A DNA stretch of 64,000 bases from Variovorax sp. IB41. Lineage in GTDB: Bacteria; Pseudomonadota; Gammaproteobacteria; Burkholderiales; Burkholderiaceae_C. Of the stretch, positions 19,641 through 27,357 are shown in pieces; positions within the stretch are counted from its first letter, which is position 1, and the number at the start of each line of letters is the position of its first letter. Location of the stretch: the NCBI RefSeq assembly GCF_016405905.1, contig NZ_JAEFCB010000023.1, forward strand, positions 27,226-91,225, written 5' to 3'. The notes under the pieces were generated by a model. The model was given only the letters and a program-made list of their open reading frames with translations, did no database searches and was not told the origin of the DNA. Position numbers and translations under genes: made by a program.

Positions 19641-20653
19641 AACTGTTGATCACCGGAGGCGGCGGCTTCGTCGGCTCCCGTCTCGCGCGTGCGCTGCTCG
19701 CGCGTGGCACGCTGGCCGGCCAGCGCATCGAGCGGCTGGTGCTGACCGACATCGCGCCGCCGCCGGCCGACCTGCTGGCCGATGCGCGCGTGGAGGCCCG
19801 CACCGGCCCGCTGCTCGCGCAGACCGAGGCGCTGAAGACCGAAGCCTTCGATGGCGTGTTCCACCTCGCCTCGGCCGTGTCGGGCGAATGCGAGGCCGAT
19901 TTCGACCTGGGCCTGCGCTCCAACCTCGACAGCACGCGCGCGCTGCTCGATGCGCTGCGTGCCAACGTCGGCGCGGGCGGCAAGGTGACGCGGCTGGTGT
20001 TCTCCAGCTCGGTCGCGGTGTTCGGCCCCGACCCGTCGGTGCCGCTGCCCAAGCTCGTGGCCGACGACACGCTGCCGCTGCCGCAGACCTCCTACGGCAC
20101 GCAGAAGCTGGTCTGCGAGCACCTCATTTCCGACTACACGCGCAAGGGCTACATCGACGGCCGCGCCGCGCGGCTGATGACCGTCACCGTGCGCCCGGGC
20201 CGCCCCAACGGCGCCGCCTCGTCGTTCTTCAGCGGCATCATCCGCGAGCCGCTCGCGGGCGTGGAATCGGTCTGCCCGGTGTCGCCCGATGTGTCGCATC
20301 CGATGACCTCGCCGGCGCGCACGGTCGATGGCCTCATCGCCGTCTACGAAGCCAGCCGCGAGGCCTTCGGCGGGCGCGCCGCGCTCAACCTGCCGGCGCT
20401 CAACGTGCGCGTGAGCGACGTGCTCGATGCGCTGGAGGAAGTGGCCGGACCCAAGGTGCGCGCGCTGGTGCGCTTCGAGCGCGACGAGCGCATTGCCGGC
20501 ATCGTGGCCAACTGGCCCGCCGGCGCCACGGCCGAACGCGCGGCGCGGCTGGGCCTGCACCCGCACGAGAATTTCGCAGACATCATTCGCCAATACATCG
20601 CCGATTGCGCCGCGCTTCCGAATGCGGCCGAAACCTTGAAGGGAATGTCCTGA
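19637..20653 (+). CDS. NAD-dependent epimerase/dehydrogenase, D-erythronate dehydrogenase-like
   Basis: A 338-residue extended short-chain dehydrogenase. The NAD motif is TGGGGFVGS near the N-terminus and the catalytic pair is in SYGTQKLVCEH (Tyr-x3-Lys). The overall sequence (VFHLASAVSGECEADFDLGLRSN, VTVRPGRPNGAASSFFSGIIREPL) resembles DenD, which oxidises D-erythronate to 2-keto-D-erythronate, but related SDRs act on other aldonates. It overlaps the regulator gene (ATGA) and, by one base, the IlvD/Edd gene, so all three are coupled. A role in sugar-acid breakdown is well supported; the exact substrate is not. Confidence 0.82.
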   Translation: MKLLITGGGGFVGSRLARALLARGTLAGQRIERLVLTDIAPPPADLLADARVEARTGPLLAQTEALKTEAFDGVFHLASAVSGECEADFDLGLRSNLDSTRALLDALRANVGAGGKVTRLVFSSSVAVFGPDPSVPLPKLVADDTLPLPQTSYGTQKLVCEHLISDYTRKGYIDGRAARLMTVTVRPGRPNGAASSFFSGIIREPLAGVESVCPVSPDVSHPMTSPARTVDGLIAVYEASREAFGGRAALNLPALNVRVSDVLDALEEVAGPKVRALVRFERDERIAGIVANWPAGATAERAARLGLHPHENFADIIRQYIADCAALPNAAETLKGMS

Positions 20654-22506
20654 TGAGCAAGAAGAAGAGCCCCACGTCCACCCCCATGTCCAAGCCGAAG
20701 CGCGCCGCCGCGGAAAAGGCGAGGGCCGCGCTCAAGCTGCGCTCGCAGGCCTGGTTCGATAACCCGGCCAACACCGACATGACGGCGCTGTACCTGGAGC
20801 GCACCATGAACTACGGGCTCGGCCTGGAGGAGCTGCAGTCGGGCCGCCCGATCATCGGCATCGCGCAGACGGGCTCGGACATCGCGCCCTGCAACCGCCA
20901 CCACCTCGTCCTGGCCGAGCGTGTGCGCGAGGGCATTCGCGACGCGGGCGGCATCGCGTTCGAGTTTCCGATCCATCCGATCCAGGAGACCTGCAAGCGC
21001 CCGACCGCCTCGCTCGACCGCAACCTGCAATATCTCTCGCTGGTCGAGATCCTCTACGGCTATCCGCTCGACGGCGTGGTGCTGACCACCGGCTGCGACA
21101 AGACCACGCCGGCGCAGCTGATGGCTGTGGCCACGGTCGACATTCCGGCCATCGCGCTGAACTCCGGGCCGATGCTCAACGGCTGGTACAAGGGCGAGCG
21201 CACGGGCTCGGGCACCATCGTGTGGAAGGCGCGCGAGCTGCTGGCCGCGGGCGAGATCGACGAAACCGGGTTCCTGAAGCTCGTGGCGTCGTCCGCGCCA
21301 TCGACCGGCCACTGCAACACCATGGGCACGGCCTCCACGATGAACTCGTTGACCGAGGCGCTCGGCATGACGCTGCCCGGCAGCGCCGCGATTCCCGCGC
21401 CGTACCGCGACCGCCAGGAGATGGCTTACCTCACCGGCAGGCGCATCGTCGAGATGGTGCGCGAGAACCTGAAGCCCTCGGACATCCTCACGCGCGCCGC
21501 GTTCGAGAACGCGATCGTCGTCAACTCGGCCATCGGCGGCTCGACCAACGCGCCCATTCACCTGAACGCCATCGCGCGCCACATCGGCGTGCCGCTGACC
21601 ACCGGCGACTGGGAAAAGCACGGCTACAAGATTCCGCTGCTGGTCAACCTGCAGCCCGCGGGCGAGTACCTCGGCGAGGACTACTACCGCGCGGGCGGCG
21701 TGCCCGCCGTGGTGGCCGAGCTGATCGCCAAGGGCAAGATCCAGGACTCGCTCACCGCCAACGGCAAGAGCATCATCGAGAACTGCGAAGGCCGTTTCAC
21801 CGAAGACCGGAAGGTGATCTTCCCGTACGCCAAGCCGATGATGAAGAACGCCGGCTTCCTGGACTTCAGCGGCAACCTCTTCGACTCCGCGATCATGAAG
21901 ACCAGCGTGATCACGCCCGAATTCCACAACCGTTACCTGGAGGACCCGGCCGACCCGATGGCCTTCGAAGGCACGGCCGTGGTGTTCGATGGCCCCGAGG
22001 ACTACCACCGCCGCATCGACGATCCGAAGATGAAGATCGATGCGCACAGCATCCTGTTCATGCGCGGCGTGGGTCCCGTGGGTTACCCCGGCGCGGCCGA
22101 AGTCGTGAACATGCGGGCGCCGGCCTACCTGCTGAAGAAGGGCATCACCGCGCTGCCCTGCATCGGCGATGGCCGGCAGTCGGGCACGTCGGGCTCGCCG
22201 TCGATCCTGAATGCGTCACCTGAAGCCGCGACCGGCGGTGCGCTCGCGTTGCTCAAGACCGGCGACCGCGTGCGCATCGACCTGAAGAAGCGCACCGCGA
22301 ACATGCTGGTGTCGGACGAGGAACTCGCCAAGCGCCGCCAGAAGCTCGAAGCCGCCGGCGGTTACCCATACCCGCCGAGCCAGACGCCGTGGCAGGAGAT
22401 TCAGCGCTCGGTGGTGGACGAACTCTCCGAGGGCATGGTGCTCAAGCCGGCGGTGAAGTACCAGAAGATCCACGCCACCTTCGGCGTGCCGCGCGATAAC
22501 CACTGA
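20653..22506 (+). CDS. IlvD/Edd-family sugar-acid dehydratase
   Basis: A 617-residue iron-sulfur dehydratase related to L-arabinonate, D-xylonate and L-fuconate dehydratases rather than to IlvD proper. Conserved cluster and active-site blocks are visible: TTGCDKTTPAQLMA, STGHCNTMGTASTMN, VNSAIGGSTNAPIHLNAIA and CIGDGRQSGTSGSPS. It removes water from an aldonate to give a 2-keto-3-deoxy acid. The first about 25 residues (Lys/Ser/Ala-rich) are an extension not needed by the family, so a later start is possible. It follows the DenD-like gene without a gap, and with the divergent importer forms a sugar-acid module. It is convergent with an SDR gene. Confidence 0.88.
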   Translation: MSKKKSPTSTPMSKPKRAAAEKARAALKLRSQAWFDNPANTDMTALYLERTMNYGLGLEELQSGRPIIGIAQTGSDIAPCNRHHLVLAERVREGIRDAGGIAFEFPIHPIQETCKRPTASLDRNLQYLSLVEILYGYPLDGVVLTTGCDKTTPAQLMAVATVDIPAIALNSGPMLNGWYKGERTGSGTIVWKARELLAAGEIDETGFLKLVASSAPSTGHCNTMGTASTMNSLTEALGMTLPGSAAIPAPYRDRQEMAYLTGRRIVEMVRENLKPSDILTRAAFENAIVVNSAIGGSTNAPIHLNAIARHIGVPLTTGDWEKHGYKIPLLVNLQPAGEYLGEDYYRAGGVPAVVAELIAKGKIQDSLTANGKSIIENCEGRFTEDRKVIFPYAKPMMKNAGFLDFSGNLFDSAIMKTSVITPEFHNRYLEDPADPMAFEGTAVVFDGPEDYHRRIDDPKMKIDAHSILFMRGVGPVGYPGAAEVVNMRAPAYLLKKGITALPCIGDGRQSGTSGSPSILNASPEAATGGALALLKTGDRVRIDLKKRTANMLVSDEELAKRRQKLEAAGGYPYPPSQTPWQEIQRSVVDELSEGMVLKPAVKYQKIHATFGVPRDNH

Positions 22507-22512
22507 GGCGGG

Positions 22513-22540
22513 CAGAGCCACGACCGTTCGGGCGGCTCTG
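22513..22540 (+). terminator. Hairpin downstream of the IlvD/Edd gene
   Basis: CAGAGCC (22513-22519) pairs with GGCTCTG (22534-22540), a perfect 7-bp stem 6 bp after the stop. There is no T-run, so it may only protect the 3' end or assist termination. Confidence 0.4.
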
Positions 22541-22553
22541 GCAAGAACCGCAA

Positions 22554-22613
22554 CCGTTCGGGCTGAGCTTGTCGAAGCCTTGCGCGGCGCTTCGACAGGC
22601 TCAGCGTGAACGG
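22554..22613. repeat. REP-like inverted repeat, copy 1
   Basis: About 60 bp of near-palindrome with arms built from CCGTTCGGGCTGAGCTTGTC and GACAGGCTCAGCGTGAACGG around a short GC-rich centre. A second copy occurs at 37877-37938. Both lie between the 3' ends of convergent genes (here the dehydratase and the SDR). The 134-bp gap here holds only this element and the hairpin before it. Confidence 0.85.
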
Positions 22614-22640
22614 ATTTTTATTTCAGGAAGATCCACGCGC

Positions 22641-23411
22641 TCAGCGCGCGTGCGTCACGCCGCCGTCGACGACGAGTGTGGAGCCCATCACGTAGTCGCC
22701 CGCGCGCGAGGCCAGGTAGATCGCGGCGCCGGCCATGTCCTCGGGCGTGCCGATGCGTCCTGCGGGGATGCGGCCCTTGACCTCGTCGCCGTGGTCGCGC
22801 GCATCCTTGTTCATGTCCGAGGCGAATGCGCCCGGCGCAATGGCACTCACCACGATGCGCTCTTGCGCCAGGCGCAGCGCCATGCGGCGCGTGAGCTGGA
22901 TCAGCCCGGCCTTGCTGGCCGCGTACGAATACGTCTCCTGCGGGTTCACCGAGATGCCGTCGATCGAGGCGATGTTGATGACCTTCGAGAGGTGATCGGT
23001 CGCGGCCTTCGTGAGCATCGGCGTGAGCGCCTGCGTGAGGAAGAAGGGCGTCTTCAGGTTCAGGTCGACCACCTTGTCCCAGCCGCTCTCGGGAAACTCG
23101 GCATACGGCGCGCCCCAGGCGGCACCGGCGTTGTTGACGAGGATGTCGAGCGCGTCTTCGTGCTTTGAATACGCTGCGACCAGCGCCTGCGCGCCCTCGA
23201 CCGTGGACACATCCGCCGGCAGCGACACGCAATGGCCGAAGGCCGAGAGCTCCTTGGCGGTCTGGTCGCAGGCGGCTGCCTTGCGCGCCGAGATGTACAC
23301 GCGCGCGCCCTGGGCCAGATAGCCCTCGGCGATCATGCGGCCGATGCCGCGCGAGCCGCCGGTGATCAAGGCGGTGCGGCCCTTCAGCGAGAAGAGTTGG
23401 GTGGTGTCCAT
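22641..23411 (-). CDS. Short-chain dehydrogenase/reductase (RhlG-like)
   Basis: A 256-residue classical SDR. The cofactor motif is TGGSRGIG near the N-terminus, followed by NNAGAAWG, and the catalytic Tyr-x3-Lys is in YSYAASKAG. Sequence such as YISARKAAACDQTAKELS and the GGVTHAR end resemble RhlG/FabG-like reductases, which use NADPH on beta-keto acyl or sugar-acid substrates. No cluster partner clarifies the substrate. It follows the RluA gene on the same strand after a 69-bp gap that contains a hairpin able to cover its ribosome-binding site. Confidence 0.88.
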   Translation of the reverse strand: MDTTQLFSLKGRTALITGGSRGIGRMIAEGYLAQGARVYISARKAAACDQTAKELSAFGHCVSLPADVSTVEGAQALVAAYSKHEDALDILVNNAGAAWGAPYAEFPESGWDKVVDLNLKTPFFLTQALTPMLTKAATDHLSKVINIASIDGISVNPQETYSYAASKAGLIQLTRRMALRLAQERIVVSAIAPGAFASDMNKDARDHGDEVKGRIPAGRIGTPEDMAGAAIYLASRAGDYVMGSTLVVDGGVTHAR

Positions 23412-23423
23412 GGTGCGGGTGTC

Positions 23424-23447
23424 TCCTGAATTGAAAGAACTTCAGGA
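23424..23447 (-). promoter_or_regulatory. Inverted repeat covering the SDR ribosome-binding site
   Basis: TCCTGAA (23424-23430) and TTCAGGA (23441-23447) are perfect inverted arms around a 10-base spacer, 12 bp before the SDR start. Read on the minus strand, the proximal arm contains the AGGA of the Shine-Dalgarno sequence, so the RNA hairpin would hide it. It could equally be a DNA operator. Confidence 0.4.
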
Positions 23448-23480
23448 AACGAGCTTAGTGCGGCGCGCGTCCGCGCTGCG

Positions 23481-24392
23481 TCACCTTGGTGCCAGCGAGA
23501 GGCTGCGGGGGCTGGTGAAGCTGCGCAGCTCGCCCGTGACCGGGTCCTGGAACGCGACCGACTTGGCCAAGAGCTGCAGCGGCTTGTCGAAGTCGTCGGT
23601 GTTCTCGGGCAGCAGCACGGGGTAGATCGGGTCGTTCTCGATCGGCATGCCGAGCGCGAGGCAATGCACGCGCAGCTGGTGCTTGCGGCCGGTGACGGGC
23701 GAGAGCCGCAGCAGCGCGCGGCCGCTGCGAACCTCCTGCACCTCGATGCGCGTCTCGGAGTTGGGCGCGCCCGGTTCTTCGCGCATGCGCATGAAGTGCT
23801 CGTCGTCCACGAGGCGGCTGCGGTAGATGTCGGGCACCGACGAGACGCCCTCCTGCCACGGCACCACCGCCTCGTAGTGCTTGGCGATGCGGCGCTCCGG
23901 AAACATCTGCTGGTAGGCGCCGCGCGTTTCGCGCCGCACCGAGAACAGCACGAGGCCCGAGGTGCTGCGGTCGATGCGGTGCAGCGGCACGAGGTCGTCG
24001 ATCTGCAGCTTGCGCTTGAGTCGCACCAGGAGGCTTTCCTGCAGGTACTTGCCGGTCGGCGTGACGGGCAGGAACGGGGGCTTGTCGGCCACGACGAGTT
24101 CGCTGTCCTGGAACAGCACCTGCTCCTCGAAGGGGATGTGCACTTCCCCATCGAGCGTGCGGTAGTAATAAACGCGCAGCGGCGATTCGTAGCGGCGCTC
24201 GATGGTGATGGGCGCGCGGTGCTCGTCGATCACGTCGCCGGCCGCGATGCGCTCCAGCCATGCATCGCGCGTGATGGCGGGAAAGCGCTCGATGAGGAAT
24301 TCGGCGATGGTCGGCCAGGCGCCGTGGGGCAGCCCGACGCAACTCGGCCCGACGCCGTCGCGGGTGGGCAGCGGCAGCCGGTGGGTGGTCAT
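23481..24392 (-). CDS. RluA-family pseudouridine synthase
   Basis: A 303-residue RNA pseudouridine synthase. The catalytic motif HRIDRSTSG contains the nucleophile Asp141, and SPVTGRKHQLRVH is the second conserved block. It lacks an S4 domain at the N-terminus, having instead about 80 residues ending in VYYYRTLDGE. The target (rRNA or tRNA uridine) cannot be named from sequence. Start 24392 overlaps the stop of the LRR-kinase gene as ATGA, so the pair is translationally coupled. Confidence 0.9.
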   Translation of the reverse strand: MTTHRLPLPTRDGVGPSCVGLPHGAWPTIAEFLIERFPAITRDAWLERIAAGDVIDEHRAPITIERRYESPLRVYYYRTLDGEVHIPFEEQVLFQDSELVVADKPPFLPVTPTGKYLQESLLVRLKRKLQIDDLVPLHRIDRSTSGLVLFSVRRETRGAYQQMFPERRIAKHYEAVVPWQEGVSSVPDIYRSRLVDDEHFMRMREEPGAPNSETRIEVQEVRSGRALLRLSPVTGRKHQLRVHCLALGMPIENDPIYPVLLPENTDDFDKPLQLLAKSVAFQDPVTGELRSFTSPRSLSLAPR

Positions 24393-25696
24393 TGCGCGGC
24401 TTCCCGCTGCAGCACCGACAGCGCTTCGGCGAAGGAAGGGCGCGAGGGCACGTCGGGATGCATGCAGCGGTCCTTCAATGCGGACATGGTGGCGGGCGGC
24501 GCATCGCTGCAACGCGCGAGCAGTTCTTCGAGCAGGCAGCCGAAGGCGCGCATCTCCAGGCGCTGCAAGGCCTGAGCCTGCGCCGCATCGAGCGAGCCCG
24601 TCATCCACCCCGCGCCGAAGTCGCCGAGCCGGCCGCCGCCTTGCGCGTTCCACAGGATGTTGTGCGCGTATAGGTCGCCATGGAGGATGCCGTGTGCGTG
24701 CAGGTGTTGCATGGCGGAGGCGATGTCGCGTGCGATGCGCAGCGCGACTTCCGCCGTCCATCGCGCATCGTCCGCATAGACGTCGCGCGTGCACGAGGCC
24801 AGGCTCGGTGGCCCTGCGAGCGTGCGGAAAGAGGGCGGCACGAGCGCCATCACGAGGCCTTCGGTGCCATCGGGGTGGCCGTCGATGCGGCTCTGCGCAG
24901 CGATCAGCGTGGGGTGCGCGCCGGCCGCGATGCAGGCGGCCATTTCGCTGTGCGGCCAGCCGTCGCTGGTGACCGCGCCCTTGAAGAGCTTGACCGCCAC
25001 TTCCTGCTGCGATGACTTCAGCGTCGCCTGATGGATCACGCCCGATGCGCCTTCGCCAAGCTTCTTGCCGAGCGTGAGGTCGCGCCAATCGACATGCGGC
25101 ACCGACCGCGCTGTGATGGCTGCGTCTTCGGCCTGCGTATCGAACGGATTGCCAGCGGCCGCAAGCCACGAGAGACGCGGCAAGGAGAACAGCCATTCGG
25201 GCAGCGCCTCGAAGCGGTTGGCGGAGATGCGCAGCAGTTCGAGCCGCTGCAGCGCGGCCATCGAATCAGGCAGCCGACCCAACCGGTTGCCCGCCAGCAT
25301 CAGCTTCTGCATCCGCGTGCAGTGGCCGAGCGTGTCGGGCAGTTCCTCGATCTGGTTGTCCGTGAGGATCAGCCATCGCAGCGAGGCCGGCAATGCAGTG
25401 GCCGGTACGCGTGCGATGCGGTTCGCCTTGAAGCCGACGATGTCGATGCCATCGCATCCGCCGATGGACTCGGGCAGCGTCGTGAACCGGTTGTCGGAGC
25501 AGAACAGCACCCGCAGCTTGTGCAGGCGGCCCAGGTCATCGGGCAGCGCATCGAGCGCATTCCCGGAGAGATTCAGTGTTTCGAGCGAATCGGCAAGGTC
25601 GAAGATCTCGCGCGGGAACTCGGTGAGTCCGCACGAGAGATCGAGCCTGGTGGCGCCTGCCAGCCGACCCGCGCGCAGCTCGGCCAGTGTGTCCAT
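24389..25696 (-). CDS. Leucine-rich repeat / protein kinase fusion protein
   Basis: A 435-residue two-domain protein without signal peptide or membrane segment, so probably cytosolic. Residues about 15-185 hold seven leucine-rich repeats of about 23 residues (LETLNLSGNALDALPDDLGR type). Residues about 205-430 form a eukaryotic-like protein kinase: glycine loop LGEGASG (213-219), VAVK with Lys236, probable alpha-C Glu251, catalytic HGDLYAHN (Asp341, Asn346) and DFG (359-361). All catalytic residues are present; Arg of HRD is Gly, so activation-loop phosphorylation is probably not needed. The C-terminal half of the kinase is short. It overlaps the RluA gene by 4 bp. Targets are unknown. Confidence 0.85.
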   Translation of the reverse strand: MDTLAELRAGRLAGATRLDLSCGLTEFPREIFDLADSLETLNLSGNALDALPDDLGRLHKLRVLFCSDNRFTTLPESIGGCDGIDIVGFKANRIARVPATALPASLRWLILTDNQIEELPDTLGHCTRMQKLMLAGNRLGRLPDSMAALQRLELLRISANRFEALPEWLFSLPRLSWLAAAGNPFDTQAEDAAITARSVPHVDWRDLTLGKKLGEGASGVIHQATLKSSQQEVAVKLFKGAVTSDGWPHSEMAACIAAGAHPTLIAAQSRIDGHPDGTEGLVMALVPPSFRTLAGPPSLASCTRDVYADDARWTAEVALRIARDIASAMQHLHAHGILHGDLYAHNILWNAQGGGRLGDFGAGWMTGSLDAAQAQALQRLEMRAFGCLLEELLARCSDAPPATMSALKDRCMHPDVPSRPSFAEALSVLQREAAQ

Positions 25697-25713
25697 CCGC
25701 CGAGTCTAAATCC

Positions 25714-26784
25714 CTAGGTGGATGCGCTTTGGGGCCCGAAGCGGTAGACGCCGTCCTTGCCGAGCTCGCGCTTCACCTGGCCCGAGAACCACAGAAGGTG
25801 CAGGTGCGCCACCGTCTCGCCCATCGCGAAGGTGATCTGGTGCAGGTCGAGCTCGCGCTTGAAGAGGATCGGCAGGCCCTCGGCCGCGGTCAGTGCGCGC
25901 GCGGTGCAGGCTTCGAGCAACTCGGCCAGCCGGTCGCGGTGATGCTCCTGCAACTGGTCGACGCGGCGGTGGATGCCGGTGAAGGGCTTGCCGTGCGAGG
26001 GCAGGCCCACGGTGTCGGCCGGCAGCGCCTTGAACTTGTCGATGCTGTCCAGGAAGAGCCGCAGCGAATTGGCCTCGGGCTCGCCCGCGTGCACGCTCAC
26101 GTTGGTCGAGATGCGCGGCAGCATCATGTCGCCGCCCAGCAGCAGCTTCTGCGCGTCGCAGTACAGCGCGATGTGCTCGGGCGCATGGCCGTAGCCGCTG
26201 ATGCAGCGCCACGCGCGCCCGCCGATGGTCACGGTGTCGCCGTCCATCATGCGCACGTAGCGGTCGGGCACCGCGGGCACCATGTTCGCGTAGTAGTTGG
26301 TGCGCGCGCGGATCTTGGCGATGCCTTCTGCGTCGGTCATGCCGTGCGAGGCGAAGAAGTCCGCCGCCGCATCGCCGCCCGCCAGCGTGTCGCCGGCGGT
26401 GCTCAGCACGCGGGCCACGTGGTAGTCGGTGGCGCTGATCCACAGCGGCGCGCCCCAGCGTTTGCAGAGCCAGTCGGCCAGGCCGATGTGGTCGGGGTGC
26501 ATGTGGGTGACGATCACGCGCAGGATCGGCAGGCCTTCCAGCTGCGTCTCGAAGATCTGCTCCCATTGCGCGCGCGCCTCGTCGTGCGAGATGCAGCAGT
26601 CGACGACGCTCCAGCCCTCCACGCCGTCGATCGTGTCGCGCAGCAGCCAGAGGTTGATGTGGTCCAGCGCAAAGGGCAGCCGCATGCGGATCCAGCGCAC
26701 GCCGGGCGCGACTTCCAGGGCTTCGCCGGGCCCGGGCAGGGTGTCGCCCAGGGTGTAGTGGAGTTCGCGTTCGAGGAGGTTCAT
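25714..26784 (-). CDS. MBL-fold metallo-hydrolase
   Basis: A 356-residue metallo-beta-lactamase-fold hydrolase. The metal motif HMHPDHIG is clear, with later GYGHAPEH and GLPSHGKPF blocks supplying further ligands. It resembles glyoxalase-II-like or thioesterase-like members found beside acyl-CoA catabolism genes, but the substrate is not established. The start lies only 7 bases from a perfect 20-bp palindrome attributed to the divergent LiuR-like regulator, and no Shine-Dalgarno sequence is visible. Either the mRNA is leaderless or the true start is further in. It probably belongs to the branched-chain acyl-CoA regulon. Confidence 0.87.
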   Translation of the reverse strand: MNLLERELHYTLGDTLPGPGEALEVAPGVRWIRMRLPFALDHINLWLLRDTIDGVEGWSVVDCCISHDEARAQWEQIFETQLEGLPILRVIVTHMHPDHIGLADWLCKRWGAPLWISATDYHVARVLSTAGDTLAGGDAAADFFASHGMTDAEGIAKIRARTNYYANMVPAVPDRYVRMMDGDTVTIGGRAWRCISGYGHAPEHIALYCDAQKLLLGGDMMLPRISTNVSVHAGEPEANSLRLFLDSIDKFKALPADTVGLPSHGKPFTGIHRRVDQLQEHHRDRLAELLEACTARALTAAEGLPILFKRELDLHQITFAMGETVAHLHLLWFSGQVKRELGKDGVYRFGPQSAST

Positions 26785-26791
26785 GTAAGAT

Positions 26792-26811
26792 TGACGTTTA
26801 CGTAAACGTCA
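26792..26811. promoter_or_regulatory. LiuR-type operator, perfect 20-bp palindrome
   Basis: TGACGTTTACGTAAACGTCA is exactly self-complementary. It lies in the gap between the MBL gene and the divergent MerR-family gene. Its sequence resembles the TTTACGTAAA-type sites described for LiuR, the MerR-family regulator of leucine/isovalerate catabolism in Proteobacteria. The match to that motif is from memory; the palindrome itself is seen directly. Confidence 0.75.
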
Positions 26812-26918
26812 TGTGTTGGTGGCATCATTGTAGGGAGCGGGGCAGAAATCTGCTGTCGCCCCCATAACACCCCTGTGCTGCTATTCCTGGCGCTTTCCGG
26901 AACGTCTTTTCACCCCGC

Positions 26919-27326
26919 ATGCCCACGCCAACTTTCACCATCAGCGAGCTCGCGAAGGAATTCGACCTCACCACGAGAGCGATCCGCTTCTACGAGGACA
27001 TGGGCCTGCTCACGCCCGAGCGCGCGGGCCTGCAGCGCGTGTACAGCGCGCGCGACCGGGCGCGGCTCACCCTCACGCTGCGCGCCAAACGGCTGGGCCT
27101 GAGCCTCACGGAGGCCAAGGACATCCTGGACATGTACGACAGCCCGCGCGACACCGTGCCGCAGCTGCAGAAGTTCCTGGGCGTGCTGGGCGCGCACCGG
27201 GCCCAGCTGGAGGCGCAGATGGCCGAGCTGCAGGCCAATCTCGCGGAAGTGCGCGAGCACGAGAAAAAAGGCCGCGCCACCCTGGCGAAGGCCCAGAAAG
27301 CGGCCAAAGCCGCCCAGGCGTCCTGA
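26919..27326 (+). CDS. liuR: MerR-family regulator, LiuR-like
   Basis: A 135-residue MerR regulator. The N-terminal winged helix reads FTISELAKEFDLTTRAIRFYEDMGLLTPER, followed by the YSARDRARLTLTLRAKRLGLSL segment and a long coiled-coil helix (about residues 80-125). There are no effector cysteines of the metal-sensing type. This matches LiuR, which in Proteobacteria controls leucine and isovalerate degradation and whose regulon often contains acyl-CoA dehydrogenase, thiolase and biotin-dependent carboxylase genes, all in this window. The preceding gap holds the 20-bp palindrome. It is followed 31 bp later by carbonic anhydrase. Confidence 0.8.
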   Translation: MPTPTFTISELAKEFDLTTRAIRFYEDMGLLTPERAGLQRVYSARDRARLTLTLRAKRLGLSLTEAKDILDMYDSPRDTVPQLQKFLGVLGAHRAQLEAQMAELQANLAEVREHEKKGRATLAKAQKAAKAAQAS

Positions 27327-27357
27327 CCGGTACACGACTCATCGACAATCACCTCCT

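Noticed and set aside
22569..23168. Plus-strand frame beginning MSKPCAALRQAQRER, which recurs on the minus strand near 37922
   Set aside because: The shared peptide comes from the REP-like repeat, not from related genes; both frames are antisense to real genes.
26791..26796. TTGACG as a -35 element for the MerR-family gene
   Set aside because: It is part of the 20-bp palindrome and no convincing -10 lies 16-20 bp downstream.
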